From: Roseovarius marisflavi
GTDB taxonomy: Bacteria > Pseudomonadota > Alphaproteobacteria > Rhodobacterales > Rhodobacteraceae
Reading direction: 5' to 3'
Length of the DNA: 64,000 nucleotides
Assembly: GCF_900142625.1 (NCBI RefSeq)
Contig: NZ_FRBN01000005.1
Span: 62,001-126,000, forward strand
Under the pieces are notes generated by a model. It was not told where the DNA came from. It did no database searches and saw only the letters and a list, made by a program, of their open reading frames with translations. Below are positions 1 to 10,105 of the stretch, piece after piece. The first letter of the stretch is position 1, and each line of letters starts with the position of its first letter. Position numbers and translations under genes: made by a program.

Positions 1-563
1 AGCAGATCCAGCAACGGCAGGCCTAGTACAGTGAAATAATCGCCTTCGACGCGGGAAAACAACCGTACACCTTCCTCTTCAAGCTTATACGCCCCTACGG
101 AATGGCGGATACTCTCCCAATTCCGCGCGATATAGTCATCAAGGTAGGCATCTGAAAACGCCCGCATTGTCATTCGAACAACCCCGACATGCCGCCAGAT
201 CGGTTTGCCGCCCTCACAGATTACAGCCGCGGACAAGAGATCATGACGTTTGCCGCGCATATCGCCAAGCTGTGCGCGGACCTCTTCGGGGGTGGTAGGT
301 TTCGATAAAAGCCGACCCTGAAGATTCAAAACCTGATCACAGCCGATCACCAAAGCCTCGGGGTGTTTCTGGCTTACCTTTGTCGCCTTCAATTCGGCCA
401 ATGCATCGGCAATATCGCGCGGTGACGCATCTTCGGCCAGCATCGAATTGCGGACTGTGTCTTCGTCTACGCGGGCGGGTACGACAACAAAATCCAACCC
501 GGCATTTCGCAAAAGCGTTTGCCGGATCTCAGAGGTAGAAGCGAGAACAAGAGGCTGAGGCAT
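1..563 (-). CDS. maf: Maf family nucleoside triphosphate pyrophosphatase (3' end outside window)
   Basis: The frame reads leftward from an ATG at 563 and stays open to the window edge, giving about 187 residues, so only a few C-terminal residues are missing. The N-terminus has the Maf pattern [13 protein letters not shown] central VIGCDQVL supplies the acidic residue used by the family, and the late block [11 protein letters not shown] followed by [11 protein letters not shown] is typical. Maf proteins hydrolyse non-canonical or modified NTPs (dTTP/UTP or m7GTP type), which cleans the nucleotide pool. The start codon abuts a perfect DnaA box at 563-571, and the gene points away from the proposed origin. 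The Maf subfamily cannot be fixed from this fragment. Confidence 0.9.
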   Translation of the reverse strand, partial: MPQPLVLASTSEIRQTLLRNAGLDFVVVPARVDEDTVRNSMLAEDASPRDIADALAELKATKVSQKHPEALVIGCDQVLNLQGRLLSKPTTPEEVRAQLGDMRGKRHDLLSAAVICEGGKPIWRHVGVVRMTMRAFSDAYLDDYIARNWESIRHSVGAYKLEEEGVRLFSRVEGDYFTVLGLPLLDL

Positions 564-571
564 GTGGATAA
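563..571 (-). promoter_or_regulatory. Perfect DnaA box at the edge of the proposed oriC
   Basis: The + strand reads TGTGGATAA, the exact complement of the DnaA consensus TTATCCACA. It shares its first base with the maf start codon. Weaker matches occur at 853-861 (TTATCCACC), 888-896 (TAATCCACA), 633-641 (TTTTCCACT) and 684-692 (TGTGGGAAA). Confidence 0.75.
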
Positions 572-981
572 CCCATGGGAAATATTACCTGGTTCTTAAG
601 AAGAATTAACCGGTAAATCCATCCCAGCTTAGTTTTCCACTGAATTACCCAAATCTCGCGGGTTTGTCAGTGTTTTATGCATCTGTGGGAAAGGATAAAT
701 GTGGGTTGTGTATTCTGGCCTTGAAATCGAAATTATCCTCATTTGGTAAACGGGGTGTTAAGTTTTAAGTATTTGCATAAATATCTGAATTTGAATGTTA
801 ATTTCTAATTATGTTTTTTCGGGATCACTGCGCTGATAAATCGTACACAGAGTTATCCACCTGTTCCCAACCCTGTTGAAAACCTAATAATCCACAGAAA
901 TTAACCTCCCTAAATAAAACAACAATCTTTCTTATATATCTTTTAATTATTAGAAAGGCTGGAACCCGAGCGAGGATAGAC
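564..981. other. oriC: Proposed chromosomal replication origin (oriC)
   Basis: This 418-bp gap between divergent maf and hemJ has no gene. It is far more AT-rich than its surroundings, with A/T tracts at about 741-830 and 896-955, and it holds one perfect and about four imperfect DnaA boxes on both strands. TTAA pairs at 596-599/606-609 resemble a CtrA site (TTAA-N7-TTAA) but are spaced by six bases. Genes on both sides read outward, and parS, parA and parB lie 3-8 kb to the right, as expected near an alphaproteobacterial origin. DnaA boxes, AT content and gene order are seen directly. Origin function is inferred. Confidence 0.75.
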
Positions 982-1431
982 ATGCCTGATTTCCTGATCA
1001 CCCTTTATCCCTGGATGAAAGCCTTCCATATCATGTCAGTGATATCCTGGATGGCAGGATTGTTCTATCTCCCCCGGCTATTCGTTTATCACACGGAACA
1101 ATCGACGCCGGGAGACAGCCGCGATGAAGTGTTCCAGATCATGGAATACAAACTGCTCAGAGTGATCATGAATCCGGCAATGGTGGCGACATGGCTATTT
1201 GGGATCATTCTTGTGATGACGCCCGGTGTTGTCGATTGGTCAGCGGTCTGGCCCTATACCAAGATCGCTGGCATTTTTGTAATGACCTGGTTTCATCATT
1301 GGTTAGGGTTGCGCCGCAAAGAGTTTGTCAGTGGCCAGAACACCCGCACAGGCCGTCAGCATCGCATGATGAACGAAGTCCCTACCCTTGCCATGGTGGT
1401 GATCGTTCTTTCGGTTGTCGTGCGGTTTTAA
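982..1431 (+). CDS. hemJ: HemJ-type protoporphyrinogen IX oxidase
   Basis: The 149-residue hydrophobic protein has about four membrane segments (near 8-30, 63-85, 92-110 and 132-148). It carries the conserved His of the HemJ (UPF0093) family at H16 and the EYKLLR block with K57. HemJ oxidises protoporphyrinogen IX to protoporphyrin IX, the step before ferrochelatase, and hemH is also in this window at 32152-33228. Length matches the family. It is the first gene to the right of the proposed origin and is followed by rho. Confidence 0.9.
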   Translation: MPDFLITLYPWMKAFHIMSVISWMAGLFYLPRLFVYHTEQSTPGDSRDEVFQIMEYKLLRVIMNPAMVATWLFGIILVMTPGVVDWSAVWPYTKIAGIFVMTWFHHWLGLRRKEFVSGQNTRTGRQHRMMNEVPTLAMVVIVLSVVVRF

Positions 1432-1473
1432 GGCCCTCATTGACGGAACGGGGTTTGATGCGTATGTAGCGGT

Positions 1474-1500
1474 CAGGCGCCCGTCCGGGTGGCCTGTTTT
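1474..1500 (+). terminator. Possible intrinsic terminator after hemJ
   Basis: Arms CAGGC (1474-1478) and GCCTG (1492-1496) enclose an inner CCC/GGG pairing with a four-base loop, followed by TTTT. The stem has a small bulge, so strength is uncertain. It would separate hemJ from rho, or act as a rho leader structure. Confidence 0.4.
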
Positions 1501-1550
1501 CCATCAATGAATGATACATGCGCCCATCGGGTGCAGCTGAGGGTTTTCCC

Positions 1551-2822
1551 ATGACCGAAGAACGTCTGAACCTTGCCGATCTCAAAGCGATGACCGCGAA
1601 AGATCTTCTTGCGATCGCAGAGGACCTTGAGATCGAGAATGCCTCGACCATGCGTAAGGGCGAGATGATGTTCTCGATTCTTAAAGAGCGGGCCGAGGAT
1701 GGATGGACCGTTTTCGGCGATGGCGTGCTTGAGGTGCTTCAGGACGGGTTTGGTTTCCTGCGGTCGACTGAGGCAAACTATCTTCCGGGCCCCGACGACA
1801 TTTATGTTTCTCCGGACATGATTCGCCAATATTCGCTTCGCACCGGTGATACGATTGATGGCGAGATGAAACAGCCCGACGAGAACGAGCGCTATTTCGC
1901 CCTGACATCGGTAACGCAGATCAACTATGAGGACCCTGAAAAGGCACGTCATAAGATCGCTTTTGATAACCTGACACCGCTTTACCCGGACGAGCGGATG
2001 ACCATGGAAATCGAAGATCCGACAATCAAGGATCGCTCTGCGCGGGTGATCGACCTTGTTGCACCCATCGGTAAAGGCCAGCGGTCGCTTATCGTGGCGC
2101 CGCCGCGTACTGGTAAAACCGTGTTGCTTCAGAATATCGCGAACAGCATCGGCAAGAACCATCCCGAATGCTATCTGATCGTTTTGCTGATTGATGAACG
2201 TCCCGAAGAGGTGACGGACATGCAGCGCTCGGTCAAAGGCGAGGTCGTCAGCTCTACCTTTGACGAACCCGCAACACGCCACGTTGCCGTATCCGAGATG
2301 GTGATTGAAAAGGCCAAACGTTTGGTCGAGCATAAACGAGATGTTGTTATCCTGCTCGATTCAATCACAAGACTTGGTAGGGCGTACAACACTGTTGTGC
2401 CCTCGTCCGGCAAAGTTCTGACCGGTGGTGTCGACGCAAACGCACTTCAACGCCCCAAGCGCTTCTTTGGTGCCGCGCGTAATATCGAAGAAGGCGGATC
2501 GCTCACCATCATCGCGACCGCCCTGATCGATACCGGAAGCCGGATGGATGAGGTCATCTTTGAAGAGTTCAAAGGCACCGGCAACTCGGAAATCGTGCTT
2601 GATCGCAAGGTTGCGGACAAGCGGGTGTTCCCCGCCATCGACATTCTGAAATCCGGCACCCGGAAAGAGGATTTGTTGATCGACAAGCTCGATCTCCAGA
2701 AAACCTTTGTTCTGCGCCGAATTCTCAACCCGATGGGTACAACCGATGCTGTCGAGTTCCTGCTGTCCAAGTTGAAGCAGACCAAGTCGAATGCAGAATT
2801 CTTTGACTCGATGAATACCTGA
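1551..2822 (+). CDS. rho: Transcription termination factor Rho
   Basis: The protein has 423 residues from the ATG at 1551, which has GAGGG seven bases upstream. An in-frame ATG at 1518 would add 11 residues that do not look like family sequence. The order of parts is an N-terminal helical domain, a cold-shock-like RNA-binding fold with RNP1-like DGFGFLRS near 65-72, a P-loop APPRTGKT at 183-190, a Walker B strand VVILLDS, and the Q/R-loop region with [11 protein letters not shown]. Rho is a ring helicase that releases RNA polymerase from untranslated transcripts. Its place between hemJ and mnmE fits the origin-proximal gene order of related bacteria. Confidence 0.98.
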   Translation: MTEERLNLADLKAMTAKDLLAIAEDLEIENASTMRKGEMMFSILKERAEDGWTVFGDGVLEVLQDGFGFLRSTEANYLPGPDDIYVSPDMIRQYSLRTGDTIDGEMKQPDENERYFALTSVTQINYEDPEKARHKIAFDNLTPLYPDERMTMEIEDPTIKDRSARVIDLVAPIGKGQRSLIVAPPRTGKTVLLQNIANSIGKNHPECYLIVLLIDERPEEVTDMQRSVKGEVVSSTFDEPATRHVAVSEMVIEKAKRLVEHKRDVVILLDSITRLGRAYNTVVPSSGKVLTGGVDANALQRPKRFFGAARNIEEGGSLTIIATALIDTGSRMDEVIFEEFKGTGNSEIVLDRKVADKRVFPAIDILKSGTRKEDLLIDKLDLQKTFVLRRILNPMGTTDAVEFLLSKLKQTKSNAEFFDSMNT

Positions 2823-2849
2823 TTCAGCCACCATAACGGGGGCGTGTTC

Positions 2850-4136
2850 ATGGACACGATCTATGCTTTATCTACGGCGCAGGGAAAGGCTGGGGTCGCG
2901 GTTGTTCGCGTCTCTGGCCCAAGCGCTCTGGATGCCTGTCGGGCGATTTGCGGCGATATTCCTGCGTTTCGTCGTGCGTCATTGCGTGTTTTGGTGGATC
3001 AGGATGGCGAGCGCCTGGACGAAGCCCTTGTTCTGACCTTCCCCGAGCATCAAAGTTTTACTGGCGAGCCTGTTGTAGAATTTCAGGTTCACGGTAGCAT
3101 CGCGGTGGTATCCGCCGTTCTCGATGCTCTGGCAAAGGTTGGTGGCGTGCGGCCGGCCGAGCCCGGCGAGTTCACGCGACGGGCCCTTGAAAACGGACGG
3201 CTAGATCTTGCCCAGGTCGAAGCCCTTGCCGATCTCATCGAATCCGAAACCGAGGCACAACGCCAACAGGCGCTTCGCGTCTTGGCTGGTGATCTTGGGC
3301 GCAAATGCGAGGAATGGCGTAAAAGCCTGATCCGCGCGGCGGCTCTGCTTGAGGCAACGATAGACTTCGCCGACGAAGAAGTTCCTGTTGATGTCTCACC
3401 CGAGGTTACCGACCTTGTCGCGGGGGTTTCGACCGCCCTCAAGCTTGAGATAGCAGGCGTAGCGGCGGCCGAGCGCATCCGCACTGGGTTTGAGGTCGCG
3501 ATTGTTGGTGCGCCAAACGTGGGAAAGTCCACACTTTTGAACGCGCTTGCGGGGCGAGACGCCGCTATCACATCGGAGTTCGCCGGCACGACGCGTGATG
3601 TGATTGAGGTTCGAATGGATCTGGCGGGGCTTCCCGTTACCCTTCTTGATACGGCCGGCCTTCGCGATACCCAAGATGCGGTCGAATCGATTGGGATAGA
3701 ACGGGCACGGGATCGCGCAGATCGTGCAGATTTGCGGGTTTTTCTGATCACTGAGGGCCAGGAACCCGAGTTGCCGCCACGTAGCGGTGATATTGTTTTA
3801 CGGGCCAAGGCTGATCTTCTTGCTAATCCAACTGGCGCTATTTCCGGAAAAACCGGGCTCGGCCTCTCTTCCCTGGTGGATGAAATCACGAAAACCCTGA
3901 GCGCACGCGCGTCTGGCGCGGGTCTTGCAACCCGCGTGCGCCACAGAGAGGCCATGCAGCGTGGGCTTGAATCGCTTAACGCCGCCATGACTCTTATCCC
4001 GTTGGGCGAAGAGACAGCAGATATTGCCGCAGAAGAGCTAAGGACATCTATCCGCGCACTTGATTCTCTGGTAGGACGCATCGATATCGAAAATGTTCTG
4101 GATGAAATCTTTGCGAGTTTTTGCCTCGGAAAGTAA
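2850..4136 (+). CDS. mnmE: tRNA uridine-34 modification GTPase MnmE
   Basis: The 428-residue protein starts at ATG 2850 (MDTIYALST), with GTG 2844 as a less likely alternative. The N-terminal formyl-THF-binding domain is followed by the helical domain and an inserted G domain with GAPNVGKST at 220-228, a TTRD switch and DTAG at 267-270. The G4 motif is reduced to KAD. The C-terminus FCLGK keeps the catalytic cysteine of the FC(I/L)GK motif. With MnmG it forms the complex that adds (carboxymethyl)aminomethyl groups to U34 of tRNAs. It stops 12 bases before the start of mnmG, so the two are probably co-transcribed. Confidence 0.97.
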   Translation: MDTIYALSTAQGKAGVAVVRVSGPSALDACRAICGDIPAFRRASLRVLVDQDGERLDEALVLTFPEHQSFTGEPVVEFQVHGSIAVVSAVLDALAKVGGVRPAEPGEFTRRALENGRLDLAQVEALADLIESETEAQRQQALRVLAGDLGRKCEEWRKSLIRAAALLEATIDFADEEVPVDVSPEVTDLVAGVSTALKLEIAGVAAAERIRTGFEVAIVGAPNVGKSTLLNALAGRDAAITSEFAGTTRDVIEVRMDLAGLPVTLLDTAGLRDTQDAVESIGIERARDRADRADLRVFLITEGQEPELPPRSGDIVLRAKADLLANPTGAISGKTGLGLSSLVDEITKTLSARASGAGLATRVRHREAMQRGLESLNAAMTLIPLGEETADIAAEELRTSIRALDSLVGRIDIENVLDEIFASFCLGK

Positions 4137-4140
4137 GGAG

Positions 4141-4156
4141 TGTTTCACGTGAAACA
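4141..4156. promoter_or_regulatory. parS: parS centromere site 1 (ParB-binding), overlapping the mnmG start
   Basis: TGTTTCACGTGAAACA is a perfect 16-bp palindrome identical to the bacterial chromosomal parS consensus. It covers the first codons of mnmG. ParB encoded at 7435-8340 should nucleate here. The site is about 3.2 kb from the right edge of the proposed oriC. Confidence 0.95.
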
Positions 4157-6011
4157 TTTTAACGTCATTGTAATCGGCGGCGGTCACGCCGGGGCGGATG
4201 CTGCGCATGGTGCGGCACGCATGGGCGCGCGTACCGCACTTGTTACACTGACCCGCGAAAGTATTGGGGTGATGTCGTGCAATCCGGCGATAGGAGGTCT
4301 CGGGAAGGGTCATCTTGTTCGTGAAATTGATGCACTTGATGGTGTCATGGGCCGAGTTGCGGATAAGGCCGGCATTCAGTTTCGCCTTTTGAATCGGCGC
4401 AAAGGCCCCGCTGTTCAGGGCCCCCGCGCGCAAGCAGACCGCAAGATTTACCGCGAGGAAATGCAGGCTGAGATTTCCGCGCAACCGAACCTTACAGTTA
4501 TCCAAGGCGAAGCCTCAGACTTTATCCTAAAGGATGGTCGTGTCAGCGGTGTCGTGTTGGACGATGGAAGCGAAATTACCGCGGGCGCAGTCGTTTTGAC
4601 CACCGGGACATTCTTGCGAGGAGTGATCCATATTGGCGATGTGTCTCGTCCAGGCGGGAGAATGGGAGATCGCCCTTCGGTCAAGCTGGCAGAGCGGATC
4701 GGTTCATTTAATCTTCCCCTCGGTCGGCTGAAAACAGGGACACCCCCGCGTCTTAATGGCAAGACGATCGCCTGGGACACTCTCGAAGCACAGCCGGGTG
4801 ACGATGATCCCGTGATGTTTTCGTTCCTGTCGAGGCTCCCTTCCGCACGGCAGGTTTCCTGCGGTATTACGTATACTAACGAGAAAACCCACGATATCAT
4901 CCGAGAAAACCTCAGCCGTTCTGCCATGTATGGTGGTCACATTGACGGTATTGGGCCGCGATATTGCCCTTCAATCGAGGATAAGATCGTTCGATTTGCC
5001 GATAAGACGTCGCACCAGATATTTTTGGAGCCTGAAAGCCTTTCGGATGATGTCGTGTATCCAAACGGGATTTCAACGTCTTTGCCTGAGGATGCGCAGG
5101 TTGATTACGTGCGTTCGATCGCCGGATTGGAAAACGCCGAAATTCTGCAACCCGGTTATGCAATCGAATACGATTATGTCGATCCTCGTGCGCTGGATAG
5201 TACCCTGGCTGTCAAGGATGTGCCGGGACTTTACCTTGCGGGTCAGATCAACGGCACAACTGGCTATGAGGAGGCTGCTGCGCAGGGGCTTGTTGCCGGG
5301 ATCAACGCCGCACTTTCCGTTCTTGGGAAAGAGCCCGCAATTTTCAGCCGCACAAATAGCTATATTGGTGTTATGATTGATGATCTGACGACGCGGGGCG
5401 TAAGCGAGCCCTATCGTATGTTCACGTCGCGTGCCGAATTTCGCCTGTCTTTACGCGCGGATAACGCAGATCAACGGCTAACGCCAATGGGTCTTTCACT
5501 TGGATGCGTTGGGGACAATCGAAAAGCCGTTTTTGAGAATAAATTGGCACGCCTTACCGGTGGCCGTGCAATTCTCGAGAGCAAGAGTTTTACGCCCAGA
5601 GAGCTTTCAGAGGCAGGGCTCAAAATTTCTCAAGATGGCGCGAGACGGAGTGCGTTTGCGATACTTGCCTATCCCGACGTGACTTTTGCGGATATTTTGC
5701 GCCTTGATGATAGTTTATCGGACATTGATCCGGAAAGTCGTGCGCAGCTCGAAAAGGATGCACTTTATTCAAATTATATCGAACGTCAAAATCGCGATGT
5801 CGAAATGATGAAACGGGACGAAGCTCATGTGATTCCAACCGGTTTTTCTTTTGCGAATATAGATGGGCTATCCAACGAGCTAAAATCAAAATTGACGGCT
5901 TCTCGACCGGAAAACCTCGCTCAGGCAGCTCGGATTGATGGAATGACTCCTGTTGCCCTCACGCTTATCCTTGCAAGATTGCGGAACGAGCGCCGGGGTC
6001 AATCCGCGTGA
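4149..6011 (+). CDS. mnmG: tRNA uridine-34 carboxymethylaminomethyl-modifying FAD enzyme MnmG
   Basis: About 620 residues, the usual length. The FAD-binding GGGHAG lies at residues 10-15, and the family blocks [16 protein letters not shown] and [14 protein letters not shown] are all present. MnmG pairs with MnmE in U34 modification. Two GTG starts are possible, at 4140 and 4149. The ribosome-binding sequence AAGGAG (4135-4140) overlaps the first and sits eight bases before the second, so 4149 is preferred. Either way translation begins at or inside parS site 1, which also supplies the N-terminal residues. The stop overlaps the rsmG start by four bases. Confidence 0.96.
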   Translation: MKHFNVIVIGGGHAGADAAHGAARMGARTALVTLTRESIGVMSCNPAIGGLGKGHLVREIDALDGVMGRVADKAGIQFRLLNRRKGPAVQGPRAQADRKIYREEMQAEISAQPNLTVIQGEASDFILKDGRVSGVVLDDGSEITAGAVVLTTGTFLRGVIHIGDVSRPGGRMGDRPSVKLAERIGSFNLPLGRLKTGTPPRLNGKTIAWDTLEAQPGDDDPVMFSFLSRLPSARQVSCGITYTNEKTHDIIRENLSRSAMYGGHIDGIGPRYCPSIEDKIVRFADKTSHQIFLEPESLSDDVVYPNGISTSLPEDAQVDYVRSIAGLENAEILQPGYAIEYDYVDPRALDSTLAVKDVPGLYLAGQINGTTGYEEAAAQGLVAGINAALSVLGKEPAIFSRTNSYIGVMIDDLTTRGVSEPYRMFTSRAEFRLSLRADNADQRLTPMGLSLGCVGDNRKAVFENKLARLTGGRAILESKSFTPRELSEAGLKISQDGARRSAFAILAYPDVTFADILRLDDSLSDIDPESRAQLEKDALYSNYIERQNRDVEMMKRDEAHVIPTGFSFANIDGLSNELKSKLTASRPENLAQAARIDGMTPVALTLILARLRNERRGQSA

Positions 6012-6613
6012 GCGCGTCGTCGGATGTTTCACGTGAAACAAAAGCAAGGTTGGAAACCTATGCAGATTTGCTGCGAAAATGGAATCCAAAGATAAATCTT
6101 GTTTCAAAAAGTACGATGGATGACCTTTGGTCGCGCCATATCATCGATTCCGCCCAGATCTACGCGCTTGCGCCCCACCCCATAGAGCATTGGGTTGACC
6201 TTGGATCAGGCGGCGGCTTTCCTGGGCTTGTGATTGCCATAATGGCCGCGGATCAAGGTTCACCACAGAAGACCACTCTTGTCGAAAGTGATGCTCGTAA
6301 GTGCGCCTTTCTTCGAACGGTCATTCGCGAAACCGGAGTTAGTGCAACTGTTATGAATGAGCGGATCGAAGCCCTACCCGATTTGGAGGCCGATATTCTG
6401 TCGGCTCGGGCGCTTGGGAGCTTGGAGCTGCTTTTGTCTTTCGCAGACCGCCACTTGGCAACGACGGGAACGGCCATTTTTCCAAAGGGTGCGAACTGGG
6501 AAAAAGAGTTGCCGGATGCGCAATCTAAGTGGAATTTTGATTACCAGCTTGTTAAAAGTGAAACAGAATCCGGTCCCGTCATTATGAAGATAACAGGAGT
6601 TGCCCGTGCCTGA
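6008..6613 (+). CDS. rsmG: 16S rRNA (guanine-527-N7) methyltransferase RsmG
   Basis: 201 residues starting at a GTG that overlaps the mnmG stop (GTGA). The SAM-binding motif [11 protein letters not shown] is at about 63-73, and the conserved [10 protein letters not shown] block lies just before it. It methylates N7 of G527 in 16S rRNA. Residues 6-10 (DVSRE) and the following T are encoded by parS site 2. The 3' end overlaps the start of parA by eight bases, so mnmE, mnmG, rsmG, parA and parB are probably transcribed together. Confidence 0.96.
   Translation: MSASSDVSRETKARLETYADLLRKWNPKINLVSKSTMDDLWSRHIIDSAQIYALAPHPIEHWVDLGSGGGFPGLVIAIMAADQGSPQKTTLVESDARKCAFLRTVIRETGVSATVMNERIEALPDLEADILSARALGSLELLLSFADRHLATTGTAIFPKGANWEKELPDAQSKWNFDYQLVKSETESGPVIMKITGVARA
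6025..6040. promoter_or_regulatory. parS: parS centromere site 2 (ParB-binding), inside rsmG
   Basis: A second perfect TGTTTCACGTGAAACA, 1884 bp from the first. It is in the early coding region of rsmG, read in a different frame from site 1. Confidence 0.95.
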
Positions 6614-7415
6614 TCCAACCCGCCCACGCGGACCAAAGATCATCGCGATTGCCAATCAAAAGGGCGGCGTCGGAAAAACCACAACCACAATCAACCTTGG
6701 TGCGGCCCTGGCTGAGGCTGGTGCGCGCGTTCTGATTGTTGATCTTGACCCACAGGGAAACGCCTCGACAGGACTAGGAATAGGGGTCGATGCGCGCGAA
6801 TATACAACATATGACTTTTTGCTGGATGAAATCAGCCTTGGCGAAGTGATTCAAAAGACGGCGGATGAAAACCTCATGATCATTCCGGCGACGGTTGATC
6901 TCTCGTCGGCAGATATCGAGCTTATTTCGAATGAAAAGCGGAGCTTTCTTTTGCATGACGCACTCCGACAGCATGCGATTGACGCCTATGCGCTTGATTA
7001 TGTGCTGATTGATTGCCCGCCGTCGCTTAACCTTTTGACGGTGAACGCGATGGTCGCGGCGCATTCGGTCCTGGTGCCTCTGCAGAGCGAATTTTTTGCG
7101 CTTGAAGGCTTGTCTCAGCTGATGTTGACCATCCGCGAGGTCCGCCAGACGGCCAATGCAAACCTTCGGATCGAGGGGGTTGTGTTGACGATGTTTGATG
7201 CCCGCAACAACCTTTCGTCTCAGGTTGAACAGGATGCACGGGAAAACCTTGGGGATTTGGTGTTTCAAACAAGAATTCCGCGGAATGTACGGGTCAGCGA
7301 GGCGCCATCCTATGCGGTGTCCGTACTCAGCTATGATTCCCACTCAAAGGGAGCGCAGGCCTATCGCGATCTTGCGCAGGAATTGATGCAAAACAACGCG
7401 CGCGTCGCCGCCTGA
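6606..7415 (+). CDS. parA: Chromosome partitioning ATPase ParA (Soj)
   Basis: 269 residues from the GTG at 6606, which has AGGAG about six bases upstream; a TTG at 6600 is a weaker option. It has the deviant Walker A KGGVGKTT at about 19-26, the DLDPQGNAS switch and the DCPPSLNLLT Walker B region. ParA forms an ATP-dependent dimer on the nucleoid and moves ParB-parS complexes. There is no N-terminal DNA-binding extension, so it is the short chromosomal type. Confidence 0.97.
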   Translation: MPDPTRPRGPKIIAIANQKGGVGKTTTTINLGAALAEAGARVLIVDLDPQGNASTGLGIGVDAREYTTYDFLLDEISLGEVIQKTADENLMIIPATVDLSSADIELISNEKRSFLLHDALRQHAIDAYALDYVLIDCPPSLNLLTVNAMVAAHSVLVPLQSEFFALEGLSQLMLTIREVRQTANANLRIEGVVLTMFDARNNLSSQVEQDARENLGDLVFQTRIPRNVRVSEAPSYAVSVLSYDSHSKGAQAYRDLAQELMQNNARVAA

Positions 7416-7434
7416 ACTGAAAGGGACAAAAGAT

Positions 7435-8340
7435 ATGGCCAGCAAGAAAACTCAGCAGCGTGGCCTTGGGCGCGGACTTTCGGCCCTCATGGCGGATGTC
7501 GGTGATGACGCTCGCGGATCTGCAGCGGGTGGTGCAAAACGCCCTGATCTTATGGTTCCGGTCGAGAAGGTTCATCCAAACCCTGATCAGCCGCGTCGCA
7601 GCTTCGATCAGGACCTTTTGCAGGATCTTGCCAACTCCATCGCGGAAAAGGGGGTCATTCAGCCGCTGATCGTGCGGCCGAACCCGCGCCGTGAGGGAGA
7701 ATATGAAATCGTTGCGGGCGAACGTCGCTGGCGAGCTGCGCAGATGGCGAAACTTCATGAAATCCCGGTCCTTATCCGCGAGTTCAACGACACCGAGGTG
7801 TTGGAAGTTGCAATTATCGAAAACATCCAGCGTGCCGATCTAAATCCGGTAGAAGAAGCGACCGGATATAATCAGCTTATGCACAAATTTGGCCATACCC
7901 AGGAAAAGCTGGCCGAGGTGTTGGGTAAAAGCCGCAGCCACATTGCAAACAGTGTGCGCTTGCTCAATCTGCCCGAAGAGGTTTTGGGATACGTGCGCGA
8001 AGGAAAACTGTCATCGGGTCACGCGCGTGCCTTGATCACAGCGGATGATCCCGCCGCCCTCGCGCGTCAGGTGATCCAAAAGAACCTTTCGGTGCGGGAA
8101 ACGGAAAAGCTCGTTAAGGCTGGTATCGGCAATATTTTCAACGAGGGCGGAGCGACGGTTAAGCCCCGCAAAGCGCCGGAAAAAGACGCCGATACCAAGG
8201 CGCTCGAGGGCGATCTTTCTGCAAATCTTGGTATGAAGGTGGCAATCAACCATACCGCCGGCGAGGAAAACGGGCAGATCACCATTAGTTATGACTCGCT
8301 CGATCAATTGGATCGGCTCTGCGGGCTTCTCAGCAGCTAA
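7435..8340 (+). CDS. parB: Chromosome partitioning protein ParB (Spo0J)
   Basis: 301 residues. The N-terminal ParA-interacting region has GLGRGLSALM. The CTP-binding domain contains GERRWRA at about 95-101. A helix-turn-helix (KLAEVLGKSRSHIANSVRLL) sits near 150-170, and a C-terminal dimerisation domain follows. It binds parS at 4141 and 6025 and spreads as a CTP-loaded clamp. It lies 19 bases after parA with GGGACA upstream of the ATG. Its stop is six bases from the convergent hemW stop. Confidence 0.97.
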   Translation: MASKKTQQRGLGRGLSALMADVGDDARGSAAGGAKRPDLMVPVEKVHPNPDQPRRSFDQDLLQDLANSIAEKGVIQPLIVRPNPRREGEYEIVAGERRWRAAQMAKLHEIPVLIREFNDTEVLEVAIIENIQRADLNPVEEATGYNQLMHKFGHTQEKLAEVLGKSRSHIANSVRLLNLPEEVLGYVREGKLSSGHARALITADDPAALARQVIQKNLSVRETEKLVKAGIGNIFNEGGATVKPRKAPEKDADTKALEGDLSANLGMKVAINHTAGEENGQITISYDSLDQLDRLCGLLSS

Positions 8341-8346
8341 CAGTCA

Positions 8347-9504
8347 CTATTCCGGCAAAAGATCACGAATAACAGCGTTCAGAACCGCGCGACCCTGCCG
8401 AGTTGCGCGCAGAGCGGTTCCCCCGGTTTCGACCATGCCTATCTCTTGCAAGTGGGCAACGGTTTCGGGGTTTAGCGGTACGCCCGACAAGGCGGCAAAG
8501 CGGTCGGCGTCAATCCCATCGGTGATCCGCAACCCCATCAAAAGGTATTCAGCTGCCTGATCCTGCTGGCTAAGTGGTATTGCGCGCTTTTCGGCATTGC
8601 CTTTTTCGACCGATGTTAACCAACGTTCGGGGGATGAGAAGGCCTCGGTGGCAAAACGCTGTCTGTCGCGGGTGATCCGGCCGTGCGCGCCCGGCCCGAT
8701 GCCCACATAATCGCCATAACGCCAGTAGATCATGTTGTGGCGGGATTCTGATCCCGGTTTGGCGTGATTGGATACCTCGTAGACGCCAAGACCGGCCGCA
8801 TCGCATATGTCTTGCGTGGCGTGGTACATGTCTGCGGCCAGGTCATCTTCGGGCAGGCCCCGAAGGCGGCCGGCCGCATAACGATCACCAAAGGCGGTGC
8901 CTTGTTCGATTGTCAACTGATAGAGTGAAAGGTGATCAATCGCCATGCCAAGCGCTTCGCGCAGCTCCGAGCGCCAGTCATCAAGCGTTTGATCCTGGCG
9001 GGCGTAAATGAGATCAAAGCTCACTCTTTCAAAGGTTTGTCTCGCAATATCAAATGCTTGCTGTGCCTCTTTGGCCGAATGAATTCGGCCAAGCCGTTTT
9101 AGATCACGATCATTCAGGGCCTGAACACCCATAGAGATACGTGAAACGCCGCCCTGCGCAAAGGCGCGAAACTTGCCCGCTTCGACAGATCCGGGATTGG
9201 CCTCCAGCGTCACCTCAAGATCATTGGCGGCAGGCCATGTGCGACGCACACGGTCGAGGATCGCCGCGACAACTTCGGGGTTCATCAGGCTTGGCGTGCC
9301 GCCGCCGAAAAAGACGCTGTTAAGCACACGACCAGAGAGCATTTCGCCATAGCGGTCAATTTCCGAAAGATACGCCCGCAGCCAGCGAGATTGGTCAATC
9401 TCACGCGCAACATGGCTGTTGAAGTCGCAATAGGGGCATTTGGCCTGACAAAACGGCCAATGTATATAAAGGCCAAAACCCCCTGCTTGCCAATCTTCAG
9501 CCAA
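8347..9504 (-). CDS. hemW: Radical SAM protein HemW (heme chaperone, coproporphyrinogen oxidase-like)
   Basis: 385 residues with the radical-SAM CxxxCxxC cluster site at C19, C23 and C26 (FCQAKCPYC) and the HemN/HemW blocks [13 protein letters not shown] and [10 protein letters not shown]. HemW binds heme and is thought to deliver it to respiratory enzymes, unlike true HemN. The C-terminal end is the short HemW type. It is last in an rph-rdgB-hemW operon and overlaps the rdgB stop by eight bases. Confidence 0.94.
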   Translation of the reverse strand: MAEDWQAGGFGLYIHWPFCQAKCPYCDFNSHVAREIDQSRWLRAYLSEIDRYGEMLSGRVLNSVFFGGGTPSLMNPEVVAAILDRVRRTWPAANDLEVTLEANPGSVEAGKFRAFAQGGVSRISMGVQALNDRDLKRLGRIHSAKEAQQAFDIARQTFERVSFDLIYARQDQTLDDWRSELREALGMAIDHLSLYQLTIEQGTAFGDRYAAGRLRGLPEDDLAADMYHATQDICDAAGLGVYEVSNHAKPGSESRHNMIYWRYGDYVGIGPGAHGRITRDRQRFATEAFSSPERWLTSVEKGNAEKRAIPLSQQDQAAEYLLMGLRITDGIDADRFAALSGVPLNPETVAHLQEIGMVETGGTALRATRQGRAVLNAVIRDLLPE

Positions 9505-10105
9505 AACAGCCCTTTACCAATTTGTTGAACGCATCGGCGCGATGGCTGATGCGGTTTTTTTCCCAGCGATCCATTTCGCCAAAGGTAATCTTATAGCCGA
9601 CCGGCTGAAAGATCGGGTCATAGCCATGCCCTTGATCGCCGCGCATTGGCCAAACGACCCATCCTTCGACGGTGCCCGCGAAAACCTCGTCATGGCCGTC
9701 GGGCCATGCAAGTACCAAAGTACAGCAAAACCGCCCGGTCCAGGGCTGTGCAGCGCCGCTTTGAACAAGCTTGTCATGGGTCTTAGTCATCGCCATGACA
9801 AAATCACGACCAGTCTCTGTTTCGGCCCAATCGGCGGTATAAACGCCGGGCGCGCCGTTCAGCGCGTCGATTTCGATTCCGCTGTCATCGGACAATGCAG
9901 GCAGACCGGTTGCCTTTGCCGCCGCATGCGCCTTGATGCGCGCATTGCCGACAAAGGTGGTCTCGGTTTCGTCTGGTTCGGCAAGCCCCAGTTCGGCGGC
10001 GCCCACAACGCGGACACCGTAAGGGGCAAGCAGATTGGCGATCTCTTCAAGCTTGCCCGCGTTGTGCGTGGCCACCAACAGGATATCGCCGGTAAACTTA
10101 CGCAC
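9497..10105 (-). CDS. rdgB: XTP/dITP diphosphatase RdgB
   Basis: 202 residues from a GTG at 10105, which has GAGG upstream. A longer open frame to 10162 lies inside rph and is not needed. THNAGK near the N-terminus, [10 protein letters not shown] in the middle and SHRADA near the C-terminus are the RdgB/HAM1 signatures. It removes inosine and xanthosine triphosphates from the nucleotide pool. It overlaps the rph stop by eight bases and hemW by eight bases. Confidence 0.95.
   Translation of the reverse strand: MRKFTGDILLVATHNAGKLEEIANLLAPYGVRVVGAAELGLAEPDETETTFVGNARIKAHAAAKATGLPALSDDSGIEIDALNGAPGVYTADWAETETGRDFVMAMTKTHDKLVQSGAAQPWTGRFCCTLVLAWPDGHDEVFAGTVEGWVVWPMRGDQGHGYDPIFQPVGYKITFGEMDRWEKNRISHRADAFNKLVKGCFG

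Noticed and set aside
1473..2333. Long minus-strand open frame under rho
   Set aside because: It is a shadow of rho in another frame, without family motifs.
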